Below are positions 22,761-33,743 of a stretch of 64,000 bases of DNA, piece by piece. The stretch lies in contig NW_003314274.1 in NCBI RefSeq assembly GCF_000143415.4, positions 2,152,623-2,216,622 of the forward strand, written 5' to 3'. Under the pieces are notes generated by a model. The model was given only the letters and a program-made list of their open reading frames with translations. It made no database searches and had not been told where the DNA came from. A program made the position numbers and the translations under genes. Source of the DNA: Selaginella moellendorffii. Lineage: Eukaryota; Streptophyta; Lycopodiopsida; Selaginellales; Selaginellaceae. Each line of letters starts with the position of its first letter. The stretch's first letter is position 1.

Positions 22761-24763
22761 TCATCTGTGCAAGAATCGAGCATGCTTGACAATGATGAAC
22801 ACGACCCAGAGATGCAGCAGGAAGAAGTATGCCGCGGCTAGAGACCTCACAGTCCTGTTCATGCCCAACACTCTGGTACCTTGAATGAAGAGGGAGTCGA
22901 GGTTACTGGAAATCTCGCTCCAGCTTATAAGCTCGTCACCACTTGCAGTTGGTCCAAACTCGATGTCGGAGCTCTCGTTTCTCGTTTTCGAGGCCCTCTC
23001 CTGAGACGAGTATGCCTGTGAAAGAGAAAGAAAAGCTGTAAGAATTTGGTGTGCTTTTAGTGCTGCTCTACCTCGAGACGAAAGATCAGCGTGGCTTTCT
23101 CAGTTGATAGCGCTTCAACCTGGAAAGAGTACCACCGCGTTTTGTAATCAATGAAGTGGAATCACAAGCCTTGGCTTACTTGAGTTTGCGTGTGAATGAG
23201 ATGATCGGTCCGTGCTATCAAACGGGACTCTAGTTCTCTTTCCTTGTCACTCTGCATTTGCCGGGACATTCTTGACGCATGTATTTCTGCCTGGAGGTTT
23301 TCTACCTGAAATCTGGAAAATGAGTGCCTACAGCATGGAGTTATACAAGAATGAAAACCTGAGCTTTATAGTAATCGATGTCGTCAGCAACCTTTTGCTT
23401 CTCTTTAAAGACGTCACTGCTGATTTGAGGAAGAAAAGAACTAGAAGGATTTGCCAAGGTCGACCGAAGTCGTGAAGCCTTCCTCTCAAGCTCTGAAAGT
23501 GAGACCTTTAGTGCGAAGTTCTCAAGAGGCAATATCTCCTACTCACCAAACACGGAAACTCTCTTGAGCTCCAGCTTAGTACGAGCATCCGTAAGTCCTG
23601 CAAGCTGAGGCTAAAATATATATGAGCTACTCTTGAAGGAAAACCAAACCTCTGCATCGAGTTTTCTCTGTGCGGCAGCCAGGCATTGAGCAAGCTCAAC
23701 ACTCTCGTTCTGCACAAAACGGATTCACGAGAGTGACAAAGCTCGAGTTAAAGCATCACACCTGAAGTAGGGACTCTCTCTCCAGCGCTTCCATCCTCGT
23801 ATGACTATGGCGTCGCTTTTCCAAATCCGCTGCTTGGATCAGCTCCACCATGCTCGTCCTCAGCTCTGCAGCCTGGTAATGACTTACTCATTCTCAAAGA
23901 AAAGAAAACCAAAAAGAAAGAAAAGCCATACCTCCTTCTTTTGCTGTTCTTCTCGCTCGTCCAGCAAAGCTTCCAAAGCTTGCTTCTCTGCCTCGAGCTT
24001 CTCGACAAACAATGCACGCTCATCGATTGCAGCCCTGCAAGCCGAGAGTTCTTCCTCGGTTTGCTCCAGTGACGTCGGCGGATCAATCGCATCCTCGTCC
24101 TCTTTCGTGCTGGTATCGTTAACACTCCCAACTAAATCTTCTTTAGTGTCCACCACCTCCTTCGTCACGCTTTCCCCTTCTTTGTTTTCTTCTTTGCTCT
24201 CGAGTTTTTCGCTTGACACTAACTCCTGGCCATTAGAGTTAGGCTCCTGTGTTGCCACCGCTTTTTTGGGGGCATTGATTCTCTTCGCTGGCGCTGCGAG
24301 GAGCTTTCTCGGCCTTCTACTGTTACTCTCAGCCGCTGGAGCACTCCTTTGAATCTTCTCTCTCGATGCCGGCCTCTTCCAATCCCCGGAATTCCCAGCC
24401 GCGGACAGTATCTCCGTCCAATCGTCCTTCTCCGGAGGAGTAGAGCTCCCTTGGATCGAGGATGAGGAGCGAGCAGCGCCAGAGGGAGCGAAATCTGGAG
24501 AGCGATATGTGATCTTGTTGCTCGGGACGAGAGGATCGCCAAATATTTTCGGATGCGGTGCGCTGCCGAGGATTTCATGCTGGATCGGGGCCTGGAAGAG
24601 AGGATCCGGCTCCTGTGAATCCCTGTCTGGCTTCTTGAGCGAGTCCGCGGCTTGTTGATCGATCTGAGAGAAGGAAGAAGTGAATTTCTACACGGGATCT
24701 AGATCTAACCTGGTTGAGGAGCTGCTCGGCGGCCTTGAGCTTGGATGACAGCCACGACGCCAT
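22761..24763 (-). CDS. GC2: Golgin candidate 2 (golgin-84-like tethering protein)
   Basis: The start at 24763 gives MASWLSSKLKAAEQLLNQ, then IDQQAADSLKK, which is the N terminus of plant golgin candidate 2. A long Ser/Pro/charged region follows (two-residue-rich 'SSSSIQGSSTPPEKDDW'), then coiled-coil exons beginning EQTEEELSACRAAIDERALF. The C terminus has the golgin-84 signature: a conserved MNRTVRSLAAAYF run into one transmembrane segment (FFLLHLWVVFIIV) and a short tail KHARFLHR. Such proteins are anchored in Golgi membranes by the C-terminal segment and tether vesicles. The gene is divergent from the F-box gene across 74 bp. Confidence 0.9.
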
Positions 24764-24837
24764 CGCTGGAGATCAGGAGAAGAATCGTCCTCGCATTTCT
24801 AGGGCTTTTGTGAGGTTAGGGTTCTTGAGGGGGAGAT
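24764..24837. promoter_or_regulatory. 74-bp divergent intergenic region, GC2 / F-box-kelch
   Basis: Start codons on opposite strands are 74 bp apart. An eight-base telo-box core (TTAGGGTT, 24816-24823) lies just upstream of the F-box start. No TATA box is seen. Confidence 0.6.
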
Positions 24838-26184
24838 ATGGGATGTAGAGCGAGCAGGCCGATCAGGAGTGGCAGCCACAGGGAAAGGAAGGAGGATCTT
24901 GCTCCATGCAACACCAAATGGATCGGCTACGTCTCCAACAGCCCGAATTTCTCCTGCGCAGAGCAAGAACGAAGGCTGCGGCGAGCAAATCTCGAGCCAG
25001 TGAGAGATGAGGAAGACGAGGAAGATTGCGATGGATTCCAGTTTGCGATTGCCGGAGGAGAATCTCCTTGCTCCTCCTCGTCACTCATTCCAGGATTGCC
25101 CGACGACGTTGCCCGCCTCTGCCTCATGCGCTTGCCGTGCGTGAAATATTCCTTCTCCTACAGGCTCGTGAGCAAATCCTGGCGATCACTCCTCTCTTCG
25201 CCGGATTTCTACTCGGAGCGCCGGCATTTGCCAAGAATCCAGCAGCAAGCCAGCGTCTGCGTCGTGATCCACGGCAATCGCGTCAGGGTTTTCAACACCG
25301 TCACTTGCCAGTGGTTCTCCCTCCCACCGCTCCCTCACAGCATCGACGACGAAGATCCAGACCCTGCAATCCGCATCGATCCATACGACTGGTGGCGGAT
25401 CGACACGGTCGCCGTGGCCGATGGAAATCTCTTCGTCATCGGCGGGGAGGAGAGCCGGATCCCATCCAGCCGCGTCCACAGGTATGATTTCTGCCACTGC
25501 CGCTGGGAGGAGATGGCGCCCATGGGAATCGCTCGATCCCACTCCGCTGCGGTGACAGTAGGGGGCCGCGTCTACGTCGCTGGCGGCACGTCCGCCGAGG
25601 TGTTCGTCCCCAGCGAGAACTCCTGGACGACCATCTCCGGGCTCAAGCGCGCCATGAGATCATGCGTGGGGATCGAGCACCAAGGCAAGGTGTTCGTCAA
25701 GGGAGAGAATTGCCAAGGAGCTGGATCGCCCATCGAGGCACAGGTCTATGATCCCAGCGGCGACGAGTGGAACCGGATGGTGCCAAAGCTCAAGGCCGGA
25801 TTGACGCGAGGCCCGGTTGCTTCGTCCGGGGCGGCGATCTTCGTGGCGGACTGGAAGGATCTCCAGCTCAAGGCTTTCAATCCGGAGCTCGAGAGCTGGG
25901 ACGTGGCCGGGCAGCTCCCGGCAAGGCTTAGCCGGCTCGTCGGCCATGGAGCGCAGCTCTATGGATTCACTGGGAAGATCAAGGTAGACTCTGTGAATCA
26001 CCGCGTCATCTCTGGAGCTCCCACCGAGGTCTGGAAGCTCGACATCGGAAGAGAAGGGATTAGAAACCATCACCCACTGGTGCTCCAGTGGGAATGCATT
26101 TGGCGAGGTGCCAAGAACAGCACGAAAGTTGGCGGTCTTACTTGGGCGCCTTCCAGTGCTCACTGTGCTCTTCTCGAGGACTAA
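24838..26184 (+). CDS. F-box/kelch-repeat protein with MGC N terminus
   Basis: This single-exon frame encodes 448 residues. After a charged N-terminal region, an F-box starts at about residue 82 (LIPGLPDDVARLCLMRLP, then RLVSKSWRSLL). About five kelch-like blades follow, with double-Gly and Tyr/Trp landmarks (LFVIGGEES...YDFCHCRWEEMAPM; RVYVAGGTS; ENSWTTISGL; YGFTGKI). F-box proteins recruit substrates to SCF ubiquitin ligases; the kelch propeller would bind the target. The protein begins MGCRASR, which fits N-myristoylation at Gly2 with palmitoylation possible at Cys3, unusual for this family. Substrate unknown. Confidence 0.9.
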   Translation: MGCRASRPIRSGSHRERKEDLAPCNTKWIGYVSNSPNFSCAEQERRLRRANLEPVRDEEDEEDCDGFQFAIAGGESPCSSSSLIPGLPDDVARLCLMRLPCVKYSFSYRLVSKSWRSLLSSPDFYSERRHLPRIQQQASVCVVIHGNRVRVFNTVTCQWFSLPPLPHSIDDEDPDPAIRIDPYDWWRIDTVAVADGNLFVIGGEESRIPSSRVHRYDFCHCRWEEMAPMGIARSHSAAVTVGGRVYVAGGTSAEVFVPSENSWTTISGLKRAMRSCVGIEHQGKVFVKGENCQGAGSPIEAQVYDPSGDEWNRMVPKLKAGLTRGPVASSGAAIFVADWKDLQLKAFNPELESWDVAGQLPARLSRLVGHGAQLYGFTGKIKVDSVNHRVISGAPTEVWKLDIGREGIRNHHPLVLQWECIWRGAKNSTKVGGLTWAPSSAHCALLED

Positions 26185-26225
26185 GACGAAGCAAGGAGAA
26201 AAGAATCACTCTGGTGGTGGTGCTA

Positions 26226-27782
26226 CTATGACGCCGCTGGGTTGATCACTTTGGGTTTGGGCTTCACCTCAGCTTCGTTGATACTGCGCACGAAGATTGC
26301 ATCTGGTTCGTGCCTGCGAGGGGAGATTCACGATAGTAAGTACCAGAGGTTAGATTGGACGAATGTAAGTTTCTTACGGTTTCTCTCCCTCTTCAAAGGT
26401 GTAGCTCGACGCAATCGCCAAGAGCCTTCCATCGCGGCTAAACGAGAGGGCGGCTATGCTTGTTGGGTATCGCGAGTACTACAAAGACGGATTTTTATCA
26501 AAGGACGATTGGAAAGGGAGAGACGAACCTGATAAAGCCTCTTCTTATTGTTCCCGTCCCATACGTTTACGTATCCATCGCAGCCTCCAGTCGCAAAGGT
26601 CCCATATCTAGCAATTCAATGGAAGAACGAACGAGCTTAGAAAACAAAACAAACCAAAGCTCTAGACTCACGCACATTGGATGGAAAGCGATGGCATTAA
26701 CGGGATAGACTGTGTCACGGCCAGCCTCGGAATTTCTGTGGCACTTGAAAGCATACCTGACAGTACAATTGTCAATGAAAACTGCGTGATAGAAGTTCGA
26801 AGAAAAAAAAATAACTTACTTTTTCGCTTGCCCAGCCTCAGACATGTCAAAAAACTCCATAGCAACTCGGCCTTCAACGGAGCTTAGCGCATAGCCTGCA
26901 GTGAAAAGTTAGTCCAGAAACGTTTGGTACGTTTGGTAAGAATCTCCAAGACTCTCGGAAATTTATTTTTTTCTCGGCTCTTCTTACCCGTTCCATTGGG
27001 ATAGCAACGAACACATCGCGTTTGATACTTGAGAGATGACTCTCGTTCTTGCTCGGGGCGAGACATGTTTCTCAAGTCGTAAACGTTGATGTGCCTGCCC
27101 GCGGTGGCCACCACCAGGTGCGGGAACACGAGAGACATGGAGTAGACGCGCTCTGGCTGCTGGTATGTTCCAACTGGTGGCTTGTTTCCCAAAACTCTGG
27201 CGTCCCAACATCTGAGAGTTTTATCCCAGCTACCTGTGATAACTTGGCCTGGAAAGACAAAGAACCAAAACAAAGAAACACTTTGAGACAATGGAAACGA
27301 CTACCAAGATCTAGAGTACCTGTATGATGGGAGTATTCTACACAGCGAACAGACGCCTCGTGAGAACCCAAGATGTCCTCTCTGCCTGTGTTGAAATCGT
27401 ACCTGTGAGCCAAGTATCAGCACACGAGATAGCTAGCTACTCAAGAAAGATCTCTTTACCTTCGTACAGTGTAGTCTGCACTGGCACTAAAACCCGAGGC
27501 ATCGTCGTGAAAGCAGCAATCTAGAACTGGTCCCCTATGCTCAAACTGGCCCTTCAAGGTATTGGCGCTGGCATCGTAGAGCCTGACTTTCTGCCCAACG
27601 GAAAGATCCACATTGTAGCAAAAAGAAAGAGAAAAGAATGTAGGGAGAGAGGAAGAACTTACGGAATCCCAGGAAGAAACAAGGAGATGATCGCTGTGAT
27701 TGGAGAAGCGCAAGTTGGAAATGCCGTCGGGCGGAGGCGATGTGAGCTCCCGTCCAGCGCCAGCGCCAACAGCTCCCATCAT
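26226..27782 (-). CDS. BUB3: Mitotic checkpoint WD40 protein BUB3
   Basis: BUB3 is a seven-bladed WD40 protein of the spindle assembly checkpoint. Starts at 27782 or 27779 are equally possible (MMGAVGAG). Landmarks in order: [134 protein letters not shown] and [11 protein letters not shown], ending [12 protein letters not shown]. These match plant BUB3.1-type proteins closely. Introns are short. Confidence 0.96.
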
Positions 27783-27794
27783 CGCTCTCCACCA

Positions 27795-27803
27795 AAACCC
27801 TAA
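27795..27803 (+). promoter_or_regulatory. Telo-box (AAACCCTAA) upstream of BUB3
   Basis: AAACCCTAA lies 12 bp upstream of the more distal BUB3 start codon (27782). Its activity is inferred from known plant promoters. Confidence 0.5.
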
Positions 27804-27982
27804 ATAACCCCTGATCTAGGGCTCCTACGCTCTTCCTCGAGGGAATTTCAAAATTCCAAGCTTTCCCGCCAGATCAGTTAAACCCATCTAGAAGAAGGCC
27901 TTGAAACTCCTGTGATCGATCGAGTTCCAAAACGATCCCTTGAGGATCCAAGTTTATAGTGGACATGGAGCTCTAAATAGCA

Positions 27983-28073
27983 GCAGTCTTGGATAAATCG
28001 AAAGAACACCTGAGAGCAGTCTTGGGTGAATCTAAAGAACACGTGAGAGCAGTCTTGGGTAGAACACCTGTGA
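27983..28073 (-). repeat. Three 33-bp tandem repeats between RPS12 and BUB3
   Basis: Units begin at 27983, 28016 and 28049 (GCAGTCTTGG...), each 33 bp, the last with an 8-bp deletion. On the minus strand an ATG-started 81-codon frame (27878-28123) reads through them as 11-residue repeats (TQDCSHVFFRF, TQDCSQVFFRF). It starts 14 bp after the RPS12 stop and is probably RPS12 3' UTR rather than a gene. Confidence 0.8.
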
Positions 28074-28137
28074 TTTGATAAGTTCTTAAAGACAAGAGAA
28101 GAAACTACGAACCTCCTCGTCATCTCTTGCTAAGTTG

Positions 28138-29089
28138 CTAGCTCTTGTCCACGGGCTTGGGCTTCTTGGTTCCATACTTCGATCGCCCTTTCCTCCGGTT
28201 TGCGACGCCCTGGAGATCTTTCGCGCCCCTGATGCAGTGGTACTTGACACCGGGAAGATCTTTCACTCGGCCTCCCCGGACGAGCACCACCGAGTGCTCT
28301 TGGAGGTTGTGGCCCTCGCCTGGAATGTAGGCGATGACAACGTTGCGATTGGAGAGACGAACCTTGGCGACTTTCCGAAGAGCCGAGTTGGGCTTCTTTG
28401 GAGTCCTGGTGGAGACGCGGAGGCACACTCCCTGCTTCTGTGGTGCTCCTCCCAGAGCTGGGGATTTGGAGAGCTTCTTCTTTTTCTTTCGTGCGCCTCT
28501 GACGAGCTGGTTCAGAGTCGGCTTGAGTTCCAGAGTTTTGTTCGTTTCAGCTTGCGGAATCTAAAGGAAAACTGTGAATTCGAGCTTTCTGAGCAAACAG
28601 AAGATAGACTTTTACTTGATCGAGAGTTTCCACTTGCTGGCTGGAAAGATCGGCCATCAACACTGCCAGAAAGAAAGAAGGAAAATGGGCATGATCATCA
28701 TCACTCAGCAATCTTACCAGGATTTAGCAAGCCGGTAGTGTCGAAGAGAGATCCAGCCGAGAAACCATACGTGATCTACAATATAAAACATAGACGCTAA
28801 GCATCGATGACTTGGCTTCCAATCCACGCACTTACCTGCTGGTTTCGCAGCAAAGAAGTCCGCTCGAACGCATCGCTGCGAAAATGGCCTGAAAGAATCA
28901 CAAAATATAACGAGCAGCACGCTTCCAATCGATCAAACCTGGCTCCTTCACAGCTGCCAGCAGCAATGCAGGATGCAGCGCCCGGCCATCCGGCGGCGAG
29001 CTCGAAATTCTCGCCTGCGTCGAGAAGATCCTCGCTCGGCCGGAGAATGCGAAGCCTAGCGCTCTCCTGCGCGCTTGCAACGACCCCAT
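28138..29089 (-). CDS. RPS12: Mitochondrial-type ribosomal protein S12, nucleus-encoded with targeting presequence
   Basis: The C-terminal exon encodes a complete S12 core: [53 protein letters not shown] and [20 protein letters not shown]. It ends KPKPVDKS. The [18 protein letters not shown] and SNR...IPGEGHNLQ residues are of the mitochondrial type rather than the plastid type. Upstream short exons start at 29089 with [20 protein letters not shown], an Arg-rich, acid-free leader suited to mitochondrial import. Further exons carry [16 protein letters not shown] and [16 protein letters not shown]12 forms part of the decoding centre. In most land plants rps12 is mitochondrially encoded, so this is a functional transfer to the nucleus. 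Exon joins in the presequence are my reading. Confidence 0.88.
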
Positions 29090-29160
29090 AGCTTCTATAA
29101 ACCCTAAATATTTTACTAAGTCCACTCAATGCGCGTGGGAGGAGGAGCTAGGTCTGGTGG
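29090..29160. promoter_or_regulatory. 71-bp divergent intergenic region, RPS12 / ALA2, with telo-box
   Basis: RPS12 and the P4-ATPase are divergent with 71 bp between start codons. The gap holds AAACCCTAA at 29099-29107 and an AT-rich word AATATTTTAC. It is the third pair of this kind in the window. Confidence 0.65.
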
Positions 29161-32100
29161 ATGTCCGTGGAGCTCCTGAGGCGCATGGCGGAGATCAAGG
29201 AGGACGAGGAGGATGCGCGGCCTCCCCGGATCTCCAGGGATTCCAGCAACAAAGAGAAGAACAGCGGCCGCTGCGTCTACATCAACGAAGGGGATCGCTA
29301 TCCCGATCTCTATTGCAACAACAGGGTATCCAACACCAAGTATAATCTCTGGAATTTCCTTCCCAAGAATCTATGGGAGCAATTCGGGTAAGCTTCACGC
29401 TATCAGACCGGCATTCTATGATTCTTTTGTTTGATTCAGGCGATTCATGAACAAGTACTTCCTTCTCATTGCGATCCTCCAGCTCTGGCCTCTCATCACT
29501 CCCGTCAATCCAGCCAGCACTTGGGGGCCTTTGCTACTCATCTTCTCGGTCTCGGCGTGTAAGGAAGCTTGGGACGATTATAACCGATATAAGCTGGACA
29601 AGCAAGCAAATGAGAGGATGGTTTGGGTCGTCAAGAAAGGCGTCAAGACACGGGTGAGAAACTACAGTGTTTTGTAACGTTTTTGCTCTAACTATTTTTT
29701 GATAGATCCAAGCGCAAGATATTCATGTCGGTGACATCGTCTGGTTGCGGGAAAAGGATGAAGTTCCGTGCGATATGATCTTACTGGGATCGTCAGATCC
29801 TCAAGGTGTTTGCTACATTGAGGTACATTGGCTGTTTTTATTTTTCTTGGATCTCTTGGATCTCTTCTGTTTCTTCTCTCTTTTCAGACGTCAACCATTG
29901 ATGGAGAAACTGATTTGAAGACCCGAGTTGTCCCGTCTCCTTGCATTGGGCTTAACTCCGAGCTCCTTCACAAAATCAAGGTAGAAACTTTCTTCTTAGT
30001 CTTTTTAGGAACTTACATATGTTTGATCTTAAGGGTATTATTGAATGCGGATATCCAGACAGAGATATTCGAAGATTTGACGCCAACCTGAGGTTGTTTC
30101 CTCCTTTTATCGACACGGACTACTTCCCAATCACTGTCAACAACACGTTGTTGCAATCCTGTTTCATTAGAAACACTGAGTGGGCATGTGGAGTGGCTGT
30201 GTATACAGGTATTCTTTTTAATCTGCTTAACGAAAACAAACCTTCTTTACAGGCAATGAGACTAAGCTTGGGATGAGCAGAGGTTTACCATCGCCAAAAC
30301 TTACAGCAGTCGATGCGATGATTGATAAGCTAACCGGAGCCATTTTTGTATTTCAAGTGGTTGTGGTTATCATTCTTGGTTTCGCCGGAAACGCGTGGAA
30401 GTCCACTGAGGCGGACAAGGTTGGCACAATTTTTTCTTTCGTGGGCTCTAAATTGTCAGCTTTGCAGCTGTGGTACGTCCATTATCCGAAAGCTGCCCCT
30501 TGGTACGAGTTTATTGTCATTCCCCTAAGGTTTGAACTTTTATGCTCGATTATGATACCCATTTCAATTAAGGTATGTTTTCGCTGTATAATGTTGATAT
30601 CCTTATGTATCGTGTCAGGTCTCCTTGGATTTGGCAAAAAGCATGTACGCCAAGTTTATTGATTGGGATCTTCATATGTACGATGAGAAAACGGATACTC
30701 CAGCCGTTGCTACAAAGTATGAAAGCTGTCTTGCATACTCTTTTTCTAAAATTATAATCTAACGTTTCAATGCTGCAGTACGGCCATCAGTGAAGATCTT
30801 GGTCAAATTGAATATATTCTCACTGATAAAACGGGTACATTGACCGAAAATTTGATGGTGTTCAAGAAATGCTGCATAAAAGGCTCCTGCTACGGTGATT
30901 CAACCCGTGATGCTGTCAAAGGTATTTTCATTCTTTTATACAAAATTTTAAGCAAGAATCTTGTGTAGATCCTGCTCTTCTTCGTGCGCTAAACGAAAAT
31001 GATCCAGAAGTACTCAAGTTTCTTACAGTTATGGCAGTTTGTAACACGGTGGTGCCAAGTCGAAGGTACGCATAAAATATAGGATTTAATCTAAACCTTG
31101 TCGTTCACTTTCAGTCCAAACGGTTCGATCTCATACAAAGCTCAATCTCAAGACGAAGAAGCTCTTGTTTCAGCTGCTTCTCATCTTCGCGTCGTGCTGC
31201 TTAACAAGGCTGCTAACTGTGTAGGTAACTGATATTTAGATGATATTCTCATAGTTATTTTAACACCATTGAGGTTTGTTATAGAGGTCAGTGTACTCGG
31301 AGCGGTATTGGAGTTCGACATTCTTGACGTGCTAGAATTCACGTCCGACCGTAAGAAGATGTCAGTAATTGTAAGAGAGAGGCAGACTGGCGAGCTGAAG
31401 CTATTAACAAAGGGAGCTGACGAAGCAATTTTTTCTTCAGTCCATAATGGTGAGCTCTTGTAATCGACCTCGACGCATCTATTTACTAAGATTAATTTTT
31501 TGACAGACCAACAAGTAAGGCGTGTCGCGGAGATTGTCGATCAGTATTCACAGATGGGATTAAGGACGCTATGTCTGGCTTGGCGAGATATCCGAGAGGA
31601 GGAATATCATGACTGGTCGAGGAAGTTTAAAGAAGCGAGCAGCAGCATCGTGGATCGAGAGGTCTGTATTTGACCTTTAACAACTTTGTGATCTTATTTT
31701 ATTTGTCTTGTTCAGTGGAAGATTGCGGAAGTGTGCGTGCTTATGGAACGTAATCTAGAGCTTTTAGGTGCAACAGCTATTGAGGACAAGTTACAAGTGA
31801 GCACTGTCTGATTATATATTTTCTCTACATAAGGCGTGTTTCAGGACGGTGTTGCGGAGACCATTGAAAGCCTTCGAGATGCAGGAATCAATTTCTGGAT
31901 GCTGACGGGAGATAAGCAGTTGACAGCAGCTCAGATTGCACTTTCGTGCAACTTCGTGCTTCCGGGTAGGATGGGTGTTTTTGTGGAGTATCTAATGCTA
32001 ATTCTACTTTACAGAACCTCAGGGACAATTACTGTATGTGCAAGGAGCGACCCAGAGTGACGTTGGAGCGAGTCTGGAGAGGGTCTTGCGAACTATGCAG

Positions 32101-33743
32101 ATATCTAGCACTGAACATAAGGTGCTCGTCTACTTTTATGAGCATCGCGCTTAATGTTCTCTTAGTATCAGGATGTAGCCTTTGTTATCGATGGACTGGC
32201 ACTGGAATTTGCATTGAAGTACTACAGACAACTTTTCGCTGAGCTGGCTTCACTATGCAGAACTGCTATTTGTTGCCGTGTAACACCGTCACAAAAGGCT
32301 CAGGTACTCGAAATCAAAAATATTCTTATGCTTTCTTGAGTGACATGTCTCTGGCAGCTTGTACATTTAGTAAAAAGCTGGGAGTTCAGAACTCTCGCTA
32401 TAGGAGATGGAGGGAACGATGTCCGCATGATACAAGAAGCTCATGTTGGTGTAGGGATAAGCGGGCGTGAAGGCCTTCAGGCAGCTAGAGCAGCAGATTA
32501 CAGTCTCGCCAGTAAGTAGTTTGGATACAGCTGCAATATTTCTAACATCTTATGTGCTCGCAGAATTTCGATTTTTGAAGCGGTTGATACTTGTACATGG
32601 GAGATACTCATATAATAGGAGCGCATTTTTGTCACAGTACTCAATCTACAAATCACTGGTCTTATGCTTCATTCAGATCTTGTAAGCTTTTTTTTTTTTT
32701 TTTGCATATCGGATTTCGCTGATGCTTTTCCTTTTTTGGTTGTTTTTTCCTCTAGTTTCTCGTTCGTGTCAGGAATATCTGGGACGAGTTTGTTCAACTC
32801 TTTCAGTTTGATGGCCTACAATGTTTTGTACACTAGTGTCCCTGTGATGGCTAGCGTCCTCGACAAGGACATCGACGAGAAGACGGTCCTTCAACATCCC
32901 CAGATATTGAAATACTGTCAAGCCGGGAGGTAAGGCATTGGCGGTGGCTCTCATTGTCAATAACTTGTAGTTTCAGGCTTTTAAATCCCAGCACATTTGC
33001 TGGCTGGTTTGGCCGGGCACTTTTTCACGTAAGGCTCGTCTTTAACCACATAAACCGTGATCGTTGCTCTCGTTTTGCAGGGCGCCGTGGTTTTTCTCAT
33101 CACCATGCACGTCTACGTGAATGAAAAGAGCGAAATGGAGGAGGTCTCTCTTGTCGCGCTATCGGGCTGCATCTGGCTCCAAGCATTCGTCGTCGCGTTG
33201 GAAACAAGGTAATCAGCATTCCATCAAATTCCTGGCAACGATCTCGTCGCGCCTTTTGCAGTTCCTTCACGACCATTCAGCACATAGCCATCGGCGGCAA
33301 CCTCGTCGCTTTCTACATCTTCAACCTGGTGGCAAGCACCGTGAAATGGGGAGGCATGTACACTATCATGTTTCGCATTTGCAGCCAGCGTGCATACTGG
33401 CTCACGATGTTGGTAAGCGTTTGTTCTCACGTTCTTTTGCTTCCACGCTTATAAATCTCTTTTTCTTGTGCTTGTTTAGCTGATTGTTGGCGCCGGGATT
33501 GGACCCATCGCGGCTCTCAAGTTCTTCCGGTTCTTCTATCGCCCCAGCTTGATCAACATCCTCCAGTACCGGGAGAGACGAGCAAGGGTCACAGAAGCAA
33601 ATGCTACGTCTAGCTCCAATGCCGCCAGTGCTACGAGCAGTGGGAGCACTTCTAGCAGCCAACGCGCCGCGCAAGACGAAGAATCATCGTCAGTGTATCA
33701 GCCTCTCTTGTTGTCCACCAAGGATAGAACAAAGCGCCAGTGA
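29161..33743 (+). CDS. ALA2: P4-type phospholipid flippase, ALA2-like
   Basis: P4-ATPases move aminophospholipids to the cytosolic leaflet; plant ALA2 acts at prevacuolar membranes. The start at 29161 gives [20 protein letters not shown]. In order: the first membrane pair ([18 protein letters not shown]), the actuator motif [10 protein letters not shown]3-M4, the phosphorylation motif [20 protein letters not shown] in the nucleotide domain, [22 protein letters not shown], the hinge [13 protein letters not shown], then M5-M10 ([32 protein letters not shown]). The C terminus is Ser-rich and ends [14 protein letters not shown]. About 20 exons with introns ~50-80 bp. All catalytic motifs are intact. 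Confidence 0.95.

Noticed and set aside
29090-29125. Earlier RPS12 start extending the leader by 12 residues
   Set aside because: The extension would begin at a GTG, and the first true ATG is at 29089, which also gives a better targeting leader.
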